Source of the DNA: Phycisphaera sp.
GTDB lineage: Bacteria; Planctomycetota; Phycisphaerae; Phycisphaerales; Zrk34
DNA length: 64,000 nt
Assembly: GCA_016125285.1 (NCBI GenBank)
Contig: WGMA01000002.1
Location: 62,001-126,000, forward strand
Direction: 5' to 3'
Below are positions 35,006-43,633 of this stretch, piece after piece; positions within the stretch are counted from its first letter, which is position 1, and each line of letters opens with the position of its first letter. The position numbers and the translations under genes are program-made. The notes below the pieces were generated by a model. That model was not told the origin of the DNA and did not search any database. It saw only the letters and a program-made list of their open reading frames with translations.

Positions 35006-35031
35006 GACAGGAGTCAGGAGACAGGAGTCAG
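35006..35031. repeat. Short direct repeat between oxidoreductase genes
   Basis: The 12-mer GACAGGAGTCAG occurs at 35006-35017 and 35020-35031 in a 132-base spacer of lower GC content. The rest of the spacer holds a second weak repeat of CAACCCG-A-ACTAC type and the ribosome site of the next gene. Confidence 0.6.
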
Positions 35032-35133
35032 TATCGATTATCCGATCACGAGCGAAGCGAGCTATCCAGCAACCCGCAACGAGCAACTACCTACTAACAA
35101 CCCGAAACTACCCCTTAGGTGAGGATCGATTTC

Positions 35134-36444
35134 ATGAGTGTTTTCCGTCGTATTTCCCGTCGTCGCGCCCTGCAGGCGCTGGGTGCCGCAGCGTCGGCGC
35201 CGATGTTTGTTCCCGGTCACGTGCTCGGCGCGAACGGCGCGACGCCGCCGTCGGAGAAGATCGTGATGGCGACGATCGGCAGCGGCGGCATGGGTCGCGG
35301 CAACACGGGCGGGATGATGCGTTACGACGACTGCCAGTACGTGGCGATCTGTGACGTGGACGACGGCATGCGCGCCAAGGGCGTGGAGCTGGTCAACAAG
35401 CGGTACAACAACTCCGATTGCAAGGAATACAAGGACTTCCGCGAGGTGCTGGGTCGTGACGACATCGACGCGGTGGTGATCGCGACGCCGGACCACTGGC
35501 ACGCGCTGATCACGATCGCCGCGGCGCAGGCGAAGAAGGCGATCTACTGCCAGAAGCCGATCACGCACACGTTCGCCGAGGGCATCGCGATGACGAAGGC
35601 CGTGAAGGACAGCGGCGTGATCTTCCAGGTCGGCTCGCAGCAGCGCTCGAGCTATCAGTTCCGCGCCGCGGCGGAGCTGGTGCGCAACGGCGTGCTGGGC
35701 AAGATCAAGATGGTGGAGATCGGCCTGCCGACGGGTCACAAGAAGCTCAACGGCAGCGGCGAGGCGACGGACCCGCCGGCCAACACGGACTACGACTTCT
35801 GGGTGGGGCCGGCGCCGAAGCTGCCGTTCGTTCCCGCGCGTTATCACTTCCACTGGCGGTGGAGCCTGGCGTTCGGCGGCGGTCAGCTGATGGACTGGAT
35901 CGGGCACCACAACGACTGCACGCACTGGGCGCTGGACCGCGACAACAGCGGGCCGATCGAGGTCAAGGCGCAGGGCTTCGACTACGCGCCCGACGACGTC
36001 CGCGCGATCTACAACTCGGCGGTGAACTACGACGTGCGCTGCAAGTACGACGACGGTGTGGAGACCAGCATCTCCAACGCGTACCCCAACGGCATCAAGT
36101 TCATCGGCGAGAACGGCTGGGTATTCGTCTCGCGCAGCAAGTACGAGGCGTCGGAAAAGGCGTGGGTCGACAAGAAGTTCGACGCCGGCCCGATCAAGGT
36201 CTACAACTCGCCGGAGCATCACCGCAACTTCCTCGACGGCGTGAAGACCGGCAAGGCGCCGATCTGTCCGGCGGAGACGGGCCACCGCTCGGTCACGCCG
36301 GGCCACCTCGGTCTGCTCAGCGAGTCGCTCGGCGGGCGCACGCTGAAGTGGGACCCGGTGAACCAGCAGGTCGTCGGCGACGACGAGGCCAACCGCCTGC
36401 TGCACACCGCGGAACTGCGTGCGCCGTGGTCGCTGCCGGCGTGA
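35134..36444 (+). CDS. Gfo/Idh/MocA-family oxidoreductase, second tandem copy
   Basis: The 436-residue product has a Tat leader (RRISRRRALQALGAAASAPM), Rossmann motif IGSGGMGRGNTGGMMR, the family lysine in IYCQKPITHTFAEG, and GGGQLMDWIGHHNDCTHWAL near residue 250. It ends RAPWSLPA, almost as in the third copy. GAGGAT lies about ten bases before ATG 35134; GTG at 35119 would add five residues. Leader and N-terminus are closer to the third copy than to the first, which suggests a recent duplication of copies two and three. Confidence 0.88.
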   Translation: MSVFRRISRRRALQALGAAASAPMFVPGHVLGANGATPPSEKIVMATIGSGGMGRGNTGGMMRYDDCQYVAICDVDDGMRAKGVELVNKRYNNSDCKEYKDFREVLGRDDIDAVVIATPDHWHALITIAAAQAKKAIYCQKPITHTFAEGIAMTKAVKDSGVIFQVGSQQRSSYQFRAAAELVRNGVLGKIKMVEIGLPTGHKKLNGSGEATDPPANTDYDFWVGPAPKLPFVPARYHFHWRWSLAFGGGQLMDWIGHHNDCTHWALDRDNSGPIEVKAQGFDYAPDDVRAIYNSAVNYDVRCKYDDGVETSISNAYPNGIKFIGENGWVFVSRSKYEASEKAWVDKKFDAGPIKVYNSPEHHRNFLDGVKTGKAPICPAETGHRSVTPGHLGLLSESLGGRTLKWDPVNQQVVGDDEANRLLHTAELRAPWSLPA

Positions 36445-36534
36445 GTCGGTCGATATCGAATGTTCCTATGACGCTGTGACTGGGCATCCAGCGCAACTTG
36501 TGTCACCTTTGCATATGGAAAAAGAGTCAAAGAG

Positions 36535-37887
36535 ATGAGGTTAAACCAACGTATCTCCCGTCGTCGGGCGTTGAAGGCGCTGAGCGCCGCGGCGGCCGCT
36601 CCCATGTTCATCCCCAGCCACGTGCTCGGCGCGAACGGCGCGACGCCGCCGTCCGAGAAGGTCGTCATGGCGTGCATCGGTGTCGGCTGGCAGGGCGGCA
36701 GCAACATGGGCAAGTTCCTCAACGAGGACCTGGCGCAGGTCGTGGCCGTGTGCGACGTCGACGCCGAGCACCTCGAGGGCGCGGCGAACACCGTCAACAA
36801 GAAGTACGGCAACAAGGACTGCAAGACGTATCACGACTTCCGCGAGGTGCTGGGCCGCAAGGATATCGACGCCGTGTCGATCGCGCTGCCGGACCACTGG
36901 CACTCGATCCCGGCGATCATGGCGGCCAACGCCGGCAAGGACATCTACGGCGAGAAGCCGATCTCGCACACGCTCACCGAGGGCCGCGCGATGGCCGACG
37001 CCGTGGCGCGCAACAAGCGCATCTGGCAGACCGGCTCGTGGCAGCGCTCCACGTTCAACTTCCGCCAGGGCGTCGAGCTGGTGCGCAACGGCCTGATCGG
37101 CAAGGTCACGCGCGTCGAGGTCGGCCTGCCGTCGGGCCACAAGGACTTCGCCGGGACGGGCCAGTTCACCGACGTCTCCGACCCGCCGAAGGAACTGGAC
37201 TACGAGTTCTGGGTCGGGCCGTCGGACATGATCCCGTACATCAAGGCGCGGCTCCACAAGAACTGGCGATGGCATTACAACTTCGGCGGCGGTCAGCTGA
37301 TGGACTGGATCGGCCACCACTGCGACATCGCGCACTGGGGCCTGGGCAACGACGACAAGATCGGCCCGCTGACGGTCGAGGCGACGGGCGAGATCCCGCC
37401 GGCCGACGCCGTGTGGAACACCGCCACGTCGTTCCGCTCGGTCTGCCAGTACCCCGACGACATCGAGCTGATCATCGCCGACGCGCCGAGCAAGGACCCC
37501 AAGAAGGACCGCGACGCGCCGGCGGACAAGATGTTCCGCGGGACGAAGTGGATCGGCGACAAGGGCTGGGTGTTCGTTGACCGCGGCAAGTTCGAGGCGT
37601 CGAACATGGACTGGACGAAGAACAAGTTCGATCCGGGCCCGATCCGCATGGAGGCGCCGAAGAACCACTGGAACAACTTTTTGGAGTGCTGCAAGAGCCG
37701 CAAGCCCGCGATCGCCCCGGCGGAGAACGCGCACCGCTCGGCGTCGCCGGGCCACCTGACGCACATCTCGATGACGGTCGGGCGCAAGCTCACGTGGGAC
37801 GCGGCGACGGAGACGATCAAGGGCGACGCCGAGGCGTCGGCGATGCTCGGACGCTCGATGCGCTCGCCGTGGTCGCTGCCCGGCTGA
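36535..37887 (+). CDS. Gfo/Idh/MocA-family oxidoreductase, third tandem copy
   Basis: The 450-residue product has a Tat leader (QRISRRRALKALSAAAAAPM), the Rossmann site ACIGVGWQGGSNMG (the second glycine pair differs from copy two), the lysine in IYGEKPISHTLTEG, and GGGQLMDWIGHHCDIAHWG. An insertion around residues 300-330 (DAPSKDPKKDRDAPADKMFR) is absent from the other copies, suggesting different substrate specificity. It lies 90 bases after copy two and is followed by a strong terminator, so it ends the transcription unit. Confidence 0.88.
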   Translation: MRLNQRISRRRALKALSAAAAAPMFIPSHVLGANGATPPSEKVVMACIGVGWQGGSNMGKFLNEDLAQVVAVCDVDAEHLEGAANTVNKKYGNKDCKTYHDFREVLGRKDIDAVSIALPDHWHSIPAIMAANAGKDIYGEKPISHTLTEGRAMADAVARNKRIWQTGSWQRSTFNFRQGVELVRNGLIGKVTRVEVGLPSGHKDFAGTGQFTDVSDPPKELDYEFWVGPSDMIPYIKARLHKNWRWHYNFGGGQLMDWIGHHCDIAHWGLGNDDKIGPLTVEATGEIPPADAVWNTATSFRSVCQYPDDIELIIADAPSKDPKKDRDAPADKMFRGTKWIGDKGWVFVDRGKFEASNMDWTKNKFDPGPIRMEAPKNHWNNFLECCKSRKPAIAPAENAHRSASPGHLTHISMTVGRKLTWDAATETIKGDAEASAMLGRSMRSPWSLPG

Positions 37888-37924
37888 GGCGCGACGCGGC
37901 GTCGAATTCAATCGGTATGAACCC

Positions 37925-37960
37925 ACGCCGCGCGGTGTTCAACCATCGCGCGGCGTTTTT
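37925..37960 (+). terminator. Rho-independent terminator of the oxidoreductase cluster
   Basis: A perfect 10-bp stem (ACGCCGCGCG at 37925-37934, CGCGCGGCGT at 37947-37956) with a 12-base loop is followed by TTTTC. It lies 38 bases after the third oxidoreductase stop and touches the end of the convergent hydrolase gene. Confidence 0.88.
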
Positions 37961-39231
37961 CATTGCGCCACGGGTTCGTGGGCGTGCAGGTCGCTGATGA
38001 TCCACTTCAGCGCCGCGTCGGAGATCTGATGCTCGGCGTGGGTGTCGTCGATCCAGACGTTGAACGCGCCGGGACCGATCGCGTCCACACGCCGCGTCAC
38101 CTCGCCGGCGTACGTCTGGTAGCCCACGCCGCCGAAGCAGCACGCGTCGTACTGGTTGAGCACCTGCATCTGCGCCCGCCGCAGGCCGTGCGATCCGAGC
38201 ACGTGCATCTCCATCGTGTTCGCGGCGCGGTAGAGCGGCGGCCACGACTGCTCGAAGTCCGCCCACGGCTTGTCGCCGCGGAGGTAGATCGGCTGCGTGC
38301 CCGCGACCGGATAGCTGCGCACCACACGCGTGTCGATCGCCGCGACGACGGTCGTCGTCCACCCGCCGCCCGACAGCCCCATCATCGCCACGGGGCGGTC
38401 CGGCTCGGTGCGCTGCAGGTAATCCAGCACCGCGACGACCGGGTCGATGAAGTAGTGCAGCGGATGGTCGAGCCAGATGAGCTTGTCGTGCTCGTTGAGC
38501 TTGATCGGCCCGACCGCGGGCACGCGTACGGTCGGTCGCGGGTTCATCCCCATCAGCGGCATCGACATGCCGATCACCGGGTAGCCCTGTGCGACGAGCC
38601 GCTCGATCATCGCCTGGCGATCTTCGAAGCCCGCGCCGTGTCCCTCGTGATAGATGATCGTCCACGGCTGCGTCACACGGTGAGGGCGGAAGTGGTACGC
38701 GATCGATCGCAGGTCGGAATCCAGATCGACGGTCAGGCGATCGATCGTCGCCATCTTCGCCAGGCCGGGCATGTCCGGTGTGGCGATGTTGTGCTCGACA
38801 CGCAGCGGCAGCGTGCCGGCGGGGCTGCCGGCGTCGCCCCAGATGGCGCGGACCATTTCGACGCGGCGGGCGACAACGTCATCGGAGGAGTGGATGCGGA
38901 TAAGCGACCCGACGTCGACGTTCTCGACGCGCGGGTCGACGCGGGTATACCCCGTGCTCTGGCGGACGAACTGCGGCACGTCGGTGTATTGCTTGTACGA
39001 AGCCTCGGTGATGCGACCGACGCCGTCGGCGTCCGCGGTCGGTGTCGGCGCCGGATCGCCAAAGGGGTGGGTGATGCGCCACCACGTCGCCTCGTCGTTC
39101 TGCCCGGCGTAGAAGCCCGCGGCGAGTCCAAGGGACAACCACAGCACCGTACGCGCGAACGGCCACCGCCGCGATGGCTTCACTCCAGGCGCCTCGTCCG
39201 TAACGGAACGACTCCGATTGTCGTCACGCAT
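37960..39231 (-). CDS. Membrane-anchored alpha/beta-hydrolase
   Basis: The product is about 423 residues with one N-terminal anchor (FARTVLWLSLGLAAGFYAG, about residues 25-43) and a periplasmic alpha/beta-hydrolase fold. IIYHEGHGAGFEDRQAMIER resembles the region before the oxyanion hole, and MMGLSGGGWTTTVVAA holds the nucleophile serine in GLSGG. A histidine that could complete the triad lies in WIDDTHAEHQISD. The substrate is unknown; acetyl-xylan-type or other carbohydrate esters would suit the neighbourhood. ATG 39231 is used; GTG at 39243 would add four residues. It is convergent with the oxidoreductases. Confidence 0.78.
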   Translation of the reverse strand: MRDDNRSRSVTDEAPGVKPSRRWPFARTVLWLSLGLAAGFYAGQNDEATWWRITHPFGDPAPTPTADADGVGRITEASYKQYTDVPQFVRQSTGYTRVDPRVENVDVGSLIRIHSSDDVVARRVEMVRAIWGDAGSPAGTLPLRVEHNIATPDMPGLAKMATIDRLTVDLDSDLRSIAYHFRPHRVTQPWTIIYHEGHGAGFEDRQAMIERLVAQGYPVIGMSMPLMGMNPRPTVRVPAVGPIKLNEHDKLIWLDHPLHYFIDPVVAVLDYLQRTEPDRPVAMMGLSGGGWTTTVVAAIDTRVVRSYPVAGTQPIYLRGDKPWADFEQSWPPLYRAANTMEMHVLGSHGLRRAQMQVLNQYDACCFGGVGYQTYAGEVTRRVDAIGPGAFNVWIDDTHAEHQISDAALKWIISDLHAHEPVAQ

Positions 39232-39363
39232 GCCCTGCGTCACACGTCGCCTACGGTTAAACGATCTAGCTCCGACCGTTGCGGGTCAGCCGTCGTAGCG
39301 GCCATCCGCGCGAGGCAACGCCGTCATCATAGCCACAAGGGTCAACAGGTGAAGAGTTTTTTG

Positions 39364-39393
39364 TGAAAATCGCCCCCCCGATCGGGGGAGGCG
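39364..39393 (-). terminator. Probable terminator of the DUF1501 operon
   Basis: A GC-rich hairpin (CGCCCCCCC at 39371-39379 against GGGGGAGGCG at 39384-39393) around GATC is followed on the minus strand by ATTTTC. It lies 14 bases past the DUF1501 stop. The stem contains one mismatch. Confidence 0.65.
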
Positions 39394-39406
39394 GGCGACC
39401 GGGGCG

Positions 39407-40831
39407 TCAGGCGATCAGCTCGTTGATCACCTCGCCGCCGGTCTGCGACAGCTGCTTGAACCGCCCGCCGTGGAAGAACGTCAGCTTGTTGTCGTCCAGG
39501 CCGAGCAGGTGGAGAAGGGTCACGTGCAGGTCCTTGATGGGGTGGACGACGTCGACGGCGTTCATGCCGATCTCGTCGGTGGCGCCCACGACGTGCCCGG
39601 CGTTGACGCCGCCGCCCGCCAGCAGGATGTTCATCGCCTTGGCGTTGTGGTCGCGGCCCAACTTCTCGCCGCCGCTGCGTTTGCCGTTGTCGGGCGTTCG
39701 GCCGAACTCGCCGCACCAGACGATCAGCGTCGAGTCCAGCAGCCCGCGCTGCTTGAGGTCGGCGATGAGCCCGGCGATCGGCTTGTCGACCGCCCGGATC
39801 CGCTCGCCGTGCGCCCGCTCGATGTAGTCGTGGCTGTCCCACCCGGCGGTGTACGCCTGCACGAACCGCACGCCGCGCTCCACCAGACGCCGGGCCAACA
39901 GGCAGCTACGCCCGAACATCTGCGTGTGCTCCTCGTCGAGGCCGTACATCTGCTTGATGTGCTCCGGCTCGGAGTCGATGTCGATGATGCCCGGCACCTG
40001 CATCTGCATGCGGAATGCCAGCTCGTAGTTGTTCATACGCGCGGCGAGGTCGGCGTGACCGGGGTGGGCCGCGGCGTGGCGGCCGTTGAGCTCGGCGAGC
40101 AGGTCGAGGTTGGCGCGCTGGTTCTCGCGTGTGACGCCGTAGGGCGGGTTGAGGTCGAGGATGGGCGAGCCGTGCGAGCGGAGCGGCGTGCCTTGGTAGT
40201 AGGGCGGCAGGAAACCGTTGGACCAGTTCGCCGCGCCGCCCTGCGGGTAGGCCGACTCCGGCAGCACGACGAAGCCCGGCAGGTCGCGGTTCACGCTGCC
40301 CAGGCCGTACGTCGTCCACGCGCCGATCGCCGGGTCGCCGCCGAACCGGTTGCCGGTGTTCATGTGGTAGCAGGCGGTGGGGTGGTTGATCGACTCGCCG
40401 ACGCAGCCCTTGTACACGCACAACTCGTCGGCCACGCCCGCCAGGTGCCGCCAGTGCTCGCACATGTCGATGCCCGCCCGGCCGTGCTTGGCGAACGTGA
40501 ACGGGCTCTGCACGTAGTACCGCTCGCCCGACGCCATCGCCGACGCGAACTTGTCCTTGCGGACGAACTTCTGCATGTGCAGCTCGCGGAGCTTGGGCTT
40601 GGGGTCGAAGGTATCGAGGTGCGACGGGCCGCCCTCCATGTAGAGGAAGATGCACGCCTTGGCCTTCGCGTCGGGCAGCATCGCCGGGAGCGGCGCGAGC
40701 GGGTCAGCGGCGGGGTCGCGCACGGGCTTCGGGGCGCCCGGCTTCGTCTCGCCGCGCAGCATCGCGTTGAAGGCGACCGTGCCGAGCGTCGCGCCCAGGC
40801 CGTACATGAAATCGCGTCTGTCGGTGTTCAT
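39407..40831 (-). CDS. DUF1501-family (sulfatase-like fold) secreted protein
   Basis: The 474-residue product has a Tat-like leader (DRRDFMYGLGATLG) and the conserved DUF1501 blocks: ACIFLYMEGGPSHLDTFDPK, YYVQSPFTFAKHGRAGIDMC, TGNRFGGDPAIGAWTTYGLG, RFVQAYTAGWDSHDYIERAH and WCGEFGRTPDNGK. DUF1501 proteins share an alkaline-phosphatase/sulfatase-like fold and in planctomycetes nearly always pair with a DUF1549/DUF1553 cytochrome, as here. Biochemical activity is not established. It is the last gene of the AraC-PSD1-DUF1501 operon, 51 bases after its partner. Confidence 0.93.
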   Translation of the reverse strand: MNTDRRDFMYGLGATLGTVAFNAMLRGETKPGAPKPVRDPAADPLAPLPAMLPDAKAKACIFLYMEGGPSHLDTFDPKPKLRELHMQKFVRKDKFASAMASGERYYVQSPFTFAKHGRAGIDMCEHWRHLAGVADELCVYKGCVGESINHPTACYHMNTGNRFGGDPAIGAWTTYGLGSVNRDLPGFVVLPESAYPQGGAANWSNGFLPPYYQGTPLRSHGSPILDLNPPYGVTRENQRANLDLLAELNGRHAAAHPGHADLAARMNNYELAFRMQMQVPGIIDIDSEPEHIKQMYGLDEEHTQMFGRSCLLARRLVERGVRFVQAYTAGWDSHDYIERAHGERIRAVDKPIAGLIADLKQRGLLDSTLIVWCGEFGRTPDNGKRSGGEKLGRDHNAKAMNILLAGGGVNAGHVVGATDEIGMNAVDVVHPIKDLHVTLLHLLGLDDNKLTFFHGGRFKQLSQTGGEVINELIA

Positions 40832-40882
40832 GATGATGCTCCCGTCGTGCGCGACCCGCTCAAGCGGATCGCACCCGCGGAT

Positions 40883-43633
40883 TCAGTACACGTAGATGAA
40901 CTCGTTGGTGTTGAACAGCACGAGGCACAGGTCCGCCAGCGCCCGCGTCGGGGCGTCGACGTCCCACGGCTTGACGTCCGGCACGTAGTCCTTGCTCGCG
41001 TAGACGTCCAGGTCCTCGACCCAGAAGAAGTTCAGCCCGGTCATCTCCTCGACCATCTCGCGGATCACGTATTTCGGCGGGTCATGCCTGGCCGGCGGGT
41101 GCGCCGCGTGCTGCGCCGTGAGACGCTCCACGTGCGCGATCGCCTTGTCGCGCTCGTCGGCGGACGGGGCGCGGCCGAGCGTCAGGCGGAACGCCGCGTC
41201 GACCTGCGCGTCGAGCGTGTCCGCCGACTTCTCCACCCGCAGCGCCATCGCGATCGCCCGGTCATAGCTGTTGACGGAATTGAACAGCGTGAACACCTGC
41301 GGCGTGACCGTCGACGCGTCGCGCCGCTCGCACGAGATGTCGAACGTCGGCTGGTTGAACACCTCCAGCATCGGGTTGCCCAGCGTGCGGATCCGCTCGG
41401 CGTAGATCGTGCGGCGGTTGCGCTGCGCGGGCGTGAGGTCCGGCTGGTACGCCGAGCCGACCGAGCCCATGATGTGCCGCGGCTGCATCGCGACCTCCAT
41501 GTTCAACGCCGGGTGCGCCGGCAGCCCGCCCATCTCCGTGTTCAGCTCGCCGGTCGTCAGCAGCATCGCGTCGCGCAGCTCCTCGGCGGTCAGCCGGCGC
41601 GGCGTGAAGTACGACAGCAGCTCGTTGTTGGCGTCGGCCGTCGCGATCGCGTCGAGGTCGTCGTGCGTGCTCGCACGCTGGTACGCCTCCGACGTCATGA
41701 TCAGCTTGTGCATCTTCTTGAACGACCAGCCTTCGGCGACGAACCGCGACGCCAGCCAGTCGAGCAGCTCGGGGTGCGTGGGCTTGGCGCCCATCTTGCC
41801 GAAGTTGTTGGGGTTCGCGGCGATCGCCCGGCCGAAGTGCCACAGCCAGATGCGGTTGACGATCACACGCGTCGTCAGCGGGTTGTCGGGCGACGCGATC
41901 CAGTCCGCCAGCTGTGCGCGCCGGCCCTGCATGGCGGTCGTGACCGACGCCGCGGCGCCGGGGTCCTTCTCGCCGCGCATCGACTCGACAATGCTCAGCA
42001 CGCCCGGCGTCACCGCCTCGCCCGGCGCCTCGATCGAACCGCCCTTGAGGATGTTGATCTGCTGCGGCTCGCCGGCCAGTTCCTTCGCGTCCGGCACCGA
42101 CATCTTCATGCCCGACTTCGGCGTGCGCTCCGGGCCGTCGTATACGCTGAACGCCCACGGCTCGTAACGCAGCCGCTCGGCGTTGAGCAGCTGCCGCTGC
42201 TTCTTATTGACCTTGTCGTGGCCCTTCTTCTCGGTGTCCTCGTCGAACGTTTCGACCGGCCACTCGCTCTTGTCGATCGTCCGCAGGCTGCGGATCTGTG
42301 TGTTGAGCAGACGCTGGACCCGCTCGCGTCCGGCCTCCATGCCCGCGGTGTTCTCGACGTCGAGGAACGGCGCGTTGCGGTCGGCGAACTGCACCGGCGC
42401 GAACACCGACTGCATGCGGTAGTAGTCACGCGTGGGGATCGGATCGAACTTGTGGTCGTGGCACTTGCAGCAGCGCAGCTCGTTGCCGAGGAACGTCACG
42501 CCGATCTCGTTGGTCACGTCGTCGAGGAACAGCTGGCGTGTCACCGCCGCGACGCTCATGCCCGTGTGCTCCCACGGCCCGGCGCGGAGGAAGCCGACGG
42601 CGATCAGGTTCTCGGGGTTGCTCGGGTCGATCTCGTCGCCGGCGATCTGTTCGCGGACGAAACGGTCGTAGGGCTTGTCGTCGTTGAACGAGCGGATGAC
42701 GTAGTCGCGGTACCGCCAGGCGTTGGGGCGGACGTAGTCGTTGGCGAAGCCGTTCGTGTCGGCGTAGCGCGCCACGTCGAGCCAGTGCTGCGCCATCCGC
42801 TCGCCGTAGCGCGGGCTGGCCAGCAGGCGGTCGACGAGCTTCTCCCACGCCTCGGGCGACTTGTCGCTGACGAACGCGTCGACCTCGGCGGGCGTCGGCG
42901 GCAGGCCGGTCAGGTCATAAGTCGCGCGGCGGATGAGTGTCCGCTTGTCGGCGCGCGGCGCGGGTTGGAGCTTCGCTTCGGCGAGCTTGTGGTTGATAAA
43001 CGCGTCGATCGGATTCGTCGCGGCGCGACCGGGCGTCGTCGGTACGGCGGGCTGCACGACCGGACGATACGCCCACAGGTCGGCCGGGTCGTAACGCCGG
43101 TAGGTCCAGTCGTCGGTGAGCCCGCCGCTGGTCCTGACGGTGATCGCGCCCTTGGCGTCGGGCAGCGCCCACGACGCCTTCTTGAGTTCGGTGATCCGCG
43201 CCTCGCCCGGCCACGGCGCGCCGTCCTCGATCCACTTGCGAAGCAACGCCACCTGCTCGTCGCTCAGGCGGTCGTTCATCTTCGGCGGCATCTCGAGGTC
43301 TTCGTCCTTCCACGTGACCGCGATGTACATCAGGCTCTTGTCGGGCTCACCCGGCACGAGCATCGGGTCGCCCGACTCGCCGCCTTTCAGCAGCCCGTCG
43401 CGCGACATCATGTTGAGCTTGGCCTTGATCTTCTTCGGGTCTTCGCCGTGACACGCGAAGCACTTGCTCTGCAGCAGCGGCAGCACCTGCGTAGCGAACA
43501 GCTTCTCGCCCTCGGCGAGTTGTGCGGCGTCCGGCTCGGTGGCGGCCCGCAGGAACGGGATCGCCGTCAGCGCCATCAGCGTGACCATCCACGCGATGCG
43601 CGTCCGTTGTTTCCTGGCTGTGCGACTGGTCAT
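40883..43633 (-). CDS. PSD1-type protein: planctomycete cytochrome c, DUF1549 and DUF1553 domains
   Basis: The 916-residue product has a signal segment (WMVTLMALTAIPFLRA), a heme c-binding module with CFACH (C58, C61, H62) in LLQSKCFACHGEDPKKI, then DUF1549 (about residues 240-445; FINHKLAEAKLQPAPRADKR, WLDVARYADTNGFANDYVRP) and DUF1553 (about 620-870; WIASPDNPLTTRVIVNRIWL, RRLTAEELRDAMLLTTGELN). Such proteins are hallmarks of Planctomycetes and are thought to work at the cell surface with DUF1501 partners, possibly in electron transfer tied to polysaccharide use. Its ATG overlaps the araC-family stop by three bases within ATGA, so it is translationally coupled to that regulator. Confidence 0.93.
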   Translation of the reverse strand: MTSRTARKQRTRIAWMVTLMALTAIPFLRAATEPDAAQLAEGEKLFATQVLPLLQSKCFACHGEDPKKIKAKLNMMSRDGLLKGGESGDPMLVPGEPDKSLMYIAVTWKDEDLEMPPKMNDRLSDEQVALLRKWIEDGAPWPGEARITELKKASWALPDAKGAITVRTSGGLTDDWTYRRYDPADLWAYRPVVQPAVPTTPGRAATNPIDAFINHKLAEAKLQPAPRADKRTLIRRATYDLTGLPPTPAEVDAFVSDKSPEAWEKLVDRLLASPRYGERMAQHWLDVARYADTNGFANDYVRPNAWRYRDYVIRSFNDDKPYDRFVREQIAGDEIDPSNPENLIAVGFLRAGPWEHTGMSVAAVTRQLFLDDVTNEIGVTFLGNELRCCKCHDHKFDPIPTRDYYRMQSVFAPVQFADRNAPFLDVENTAGMEAGRERVQRLLNTQIRSLRTIDKSEWPVETFDEDTEKKGHDKVNKKQRQLLNAERLRYEPWAFSVYDGPERTPKSGMKMSVPDAKELAGEPQQINILKGGSIEAPGEAVTPGVLSIVESMRGEKDPGAAASVTTAMQGRRAQLADWIASPDNPLTTRVIVNRIWLWHFGRAIAANPNNFGKMGAKPTHPELLDWLASRFVAEGWSFKKMHKLIMTSEAYQRASTHDDLDAIATADANNELLSYFTPRRLTAEELRDAMLLTTGELNTEMGGLPAHPALNMEVAMQPRHIMGSVGSAYQPDLTPAQRNRRTIYAERIRTLGNPMLEVFNQPTFDISCERRDASTVTPQVFTLFNSVNSYDRAIAMALRVEKSADTLDAQVDAAFRLTLGRAPSADERDKAIAHVERLTAQHAAHPPARHDPPKYVIREMVEEMTGLNFFWVEDLDVYASKDYVPDVKPWDVDAPTRALADLCLVLFNTNEFIYVY

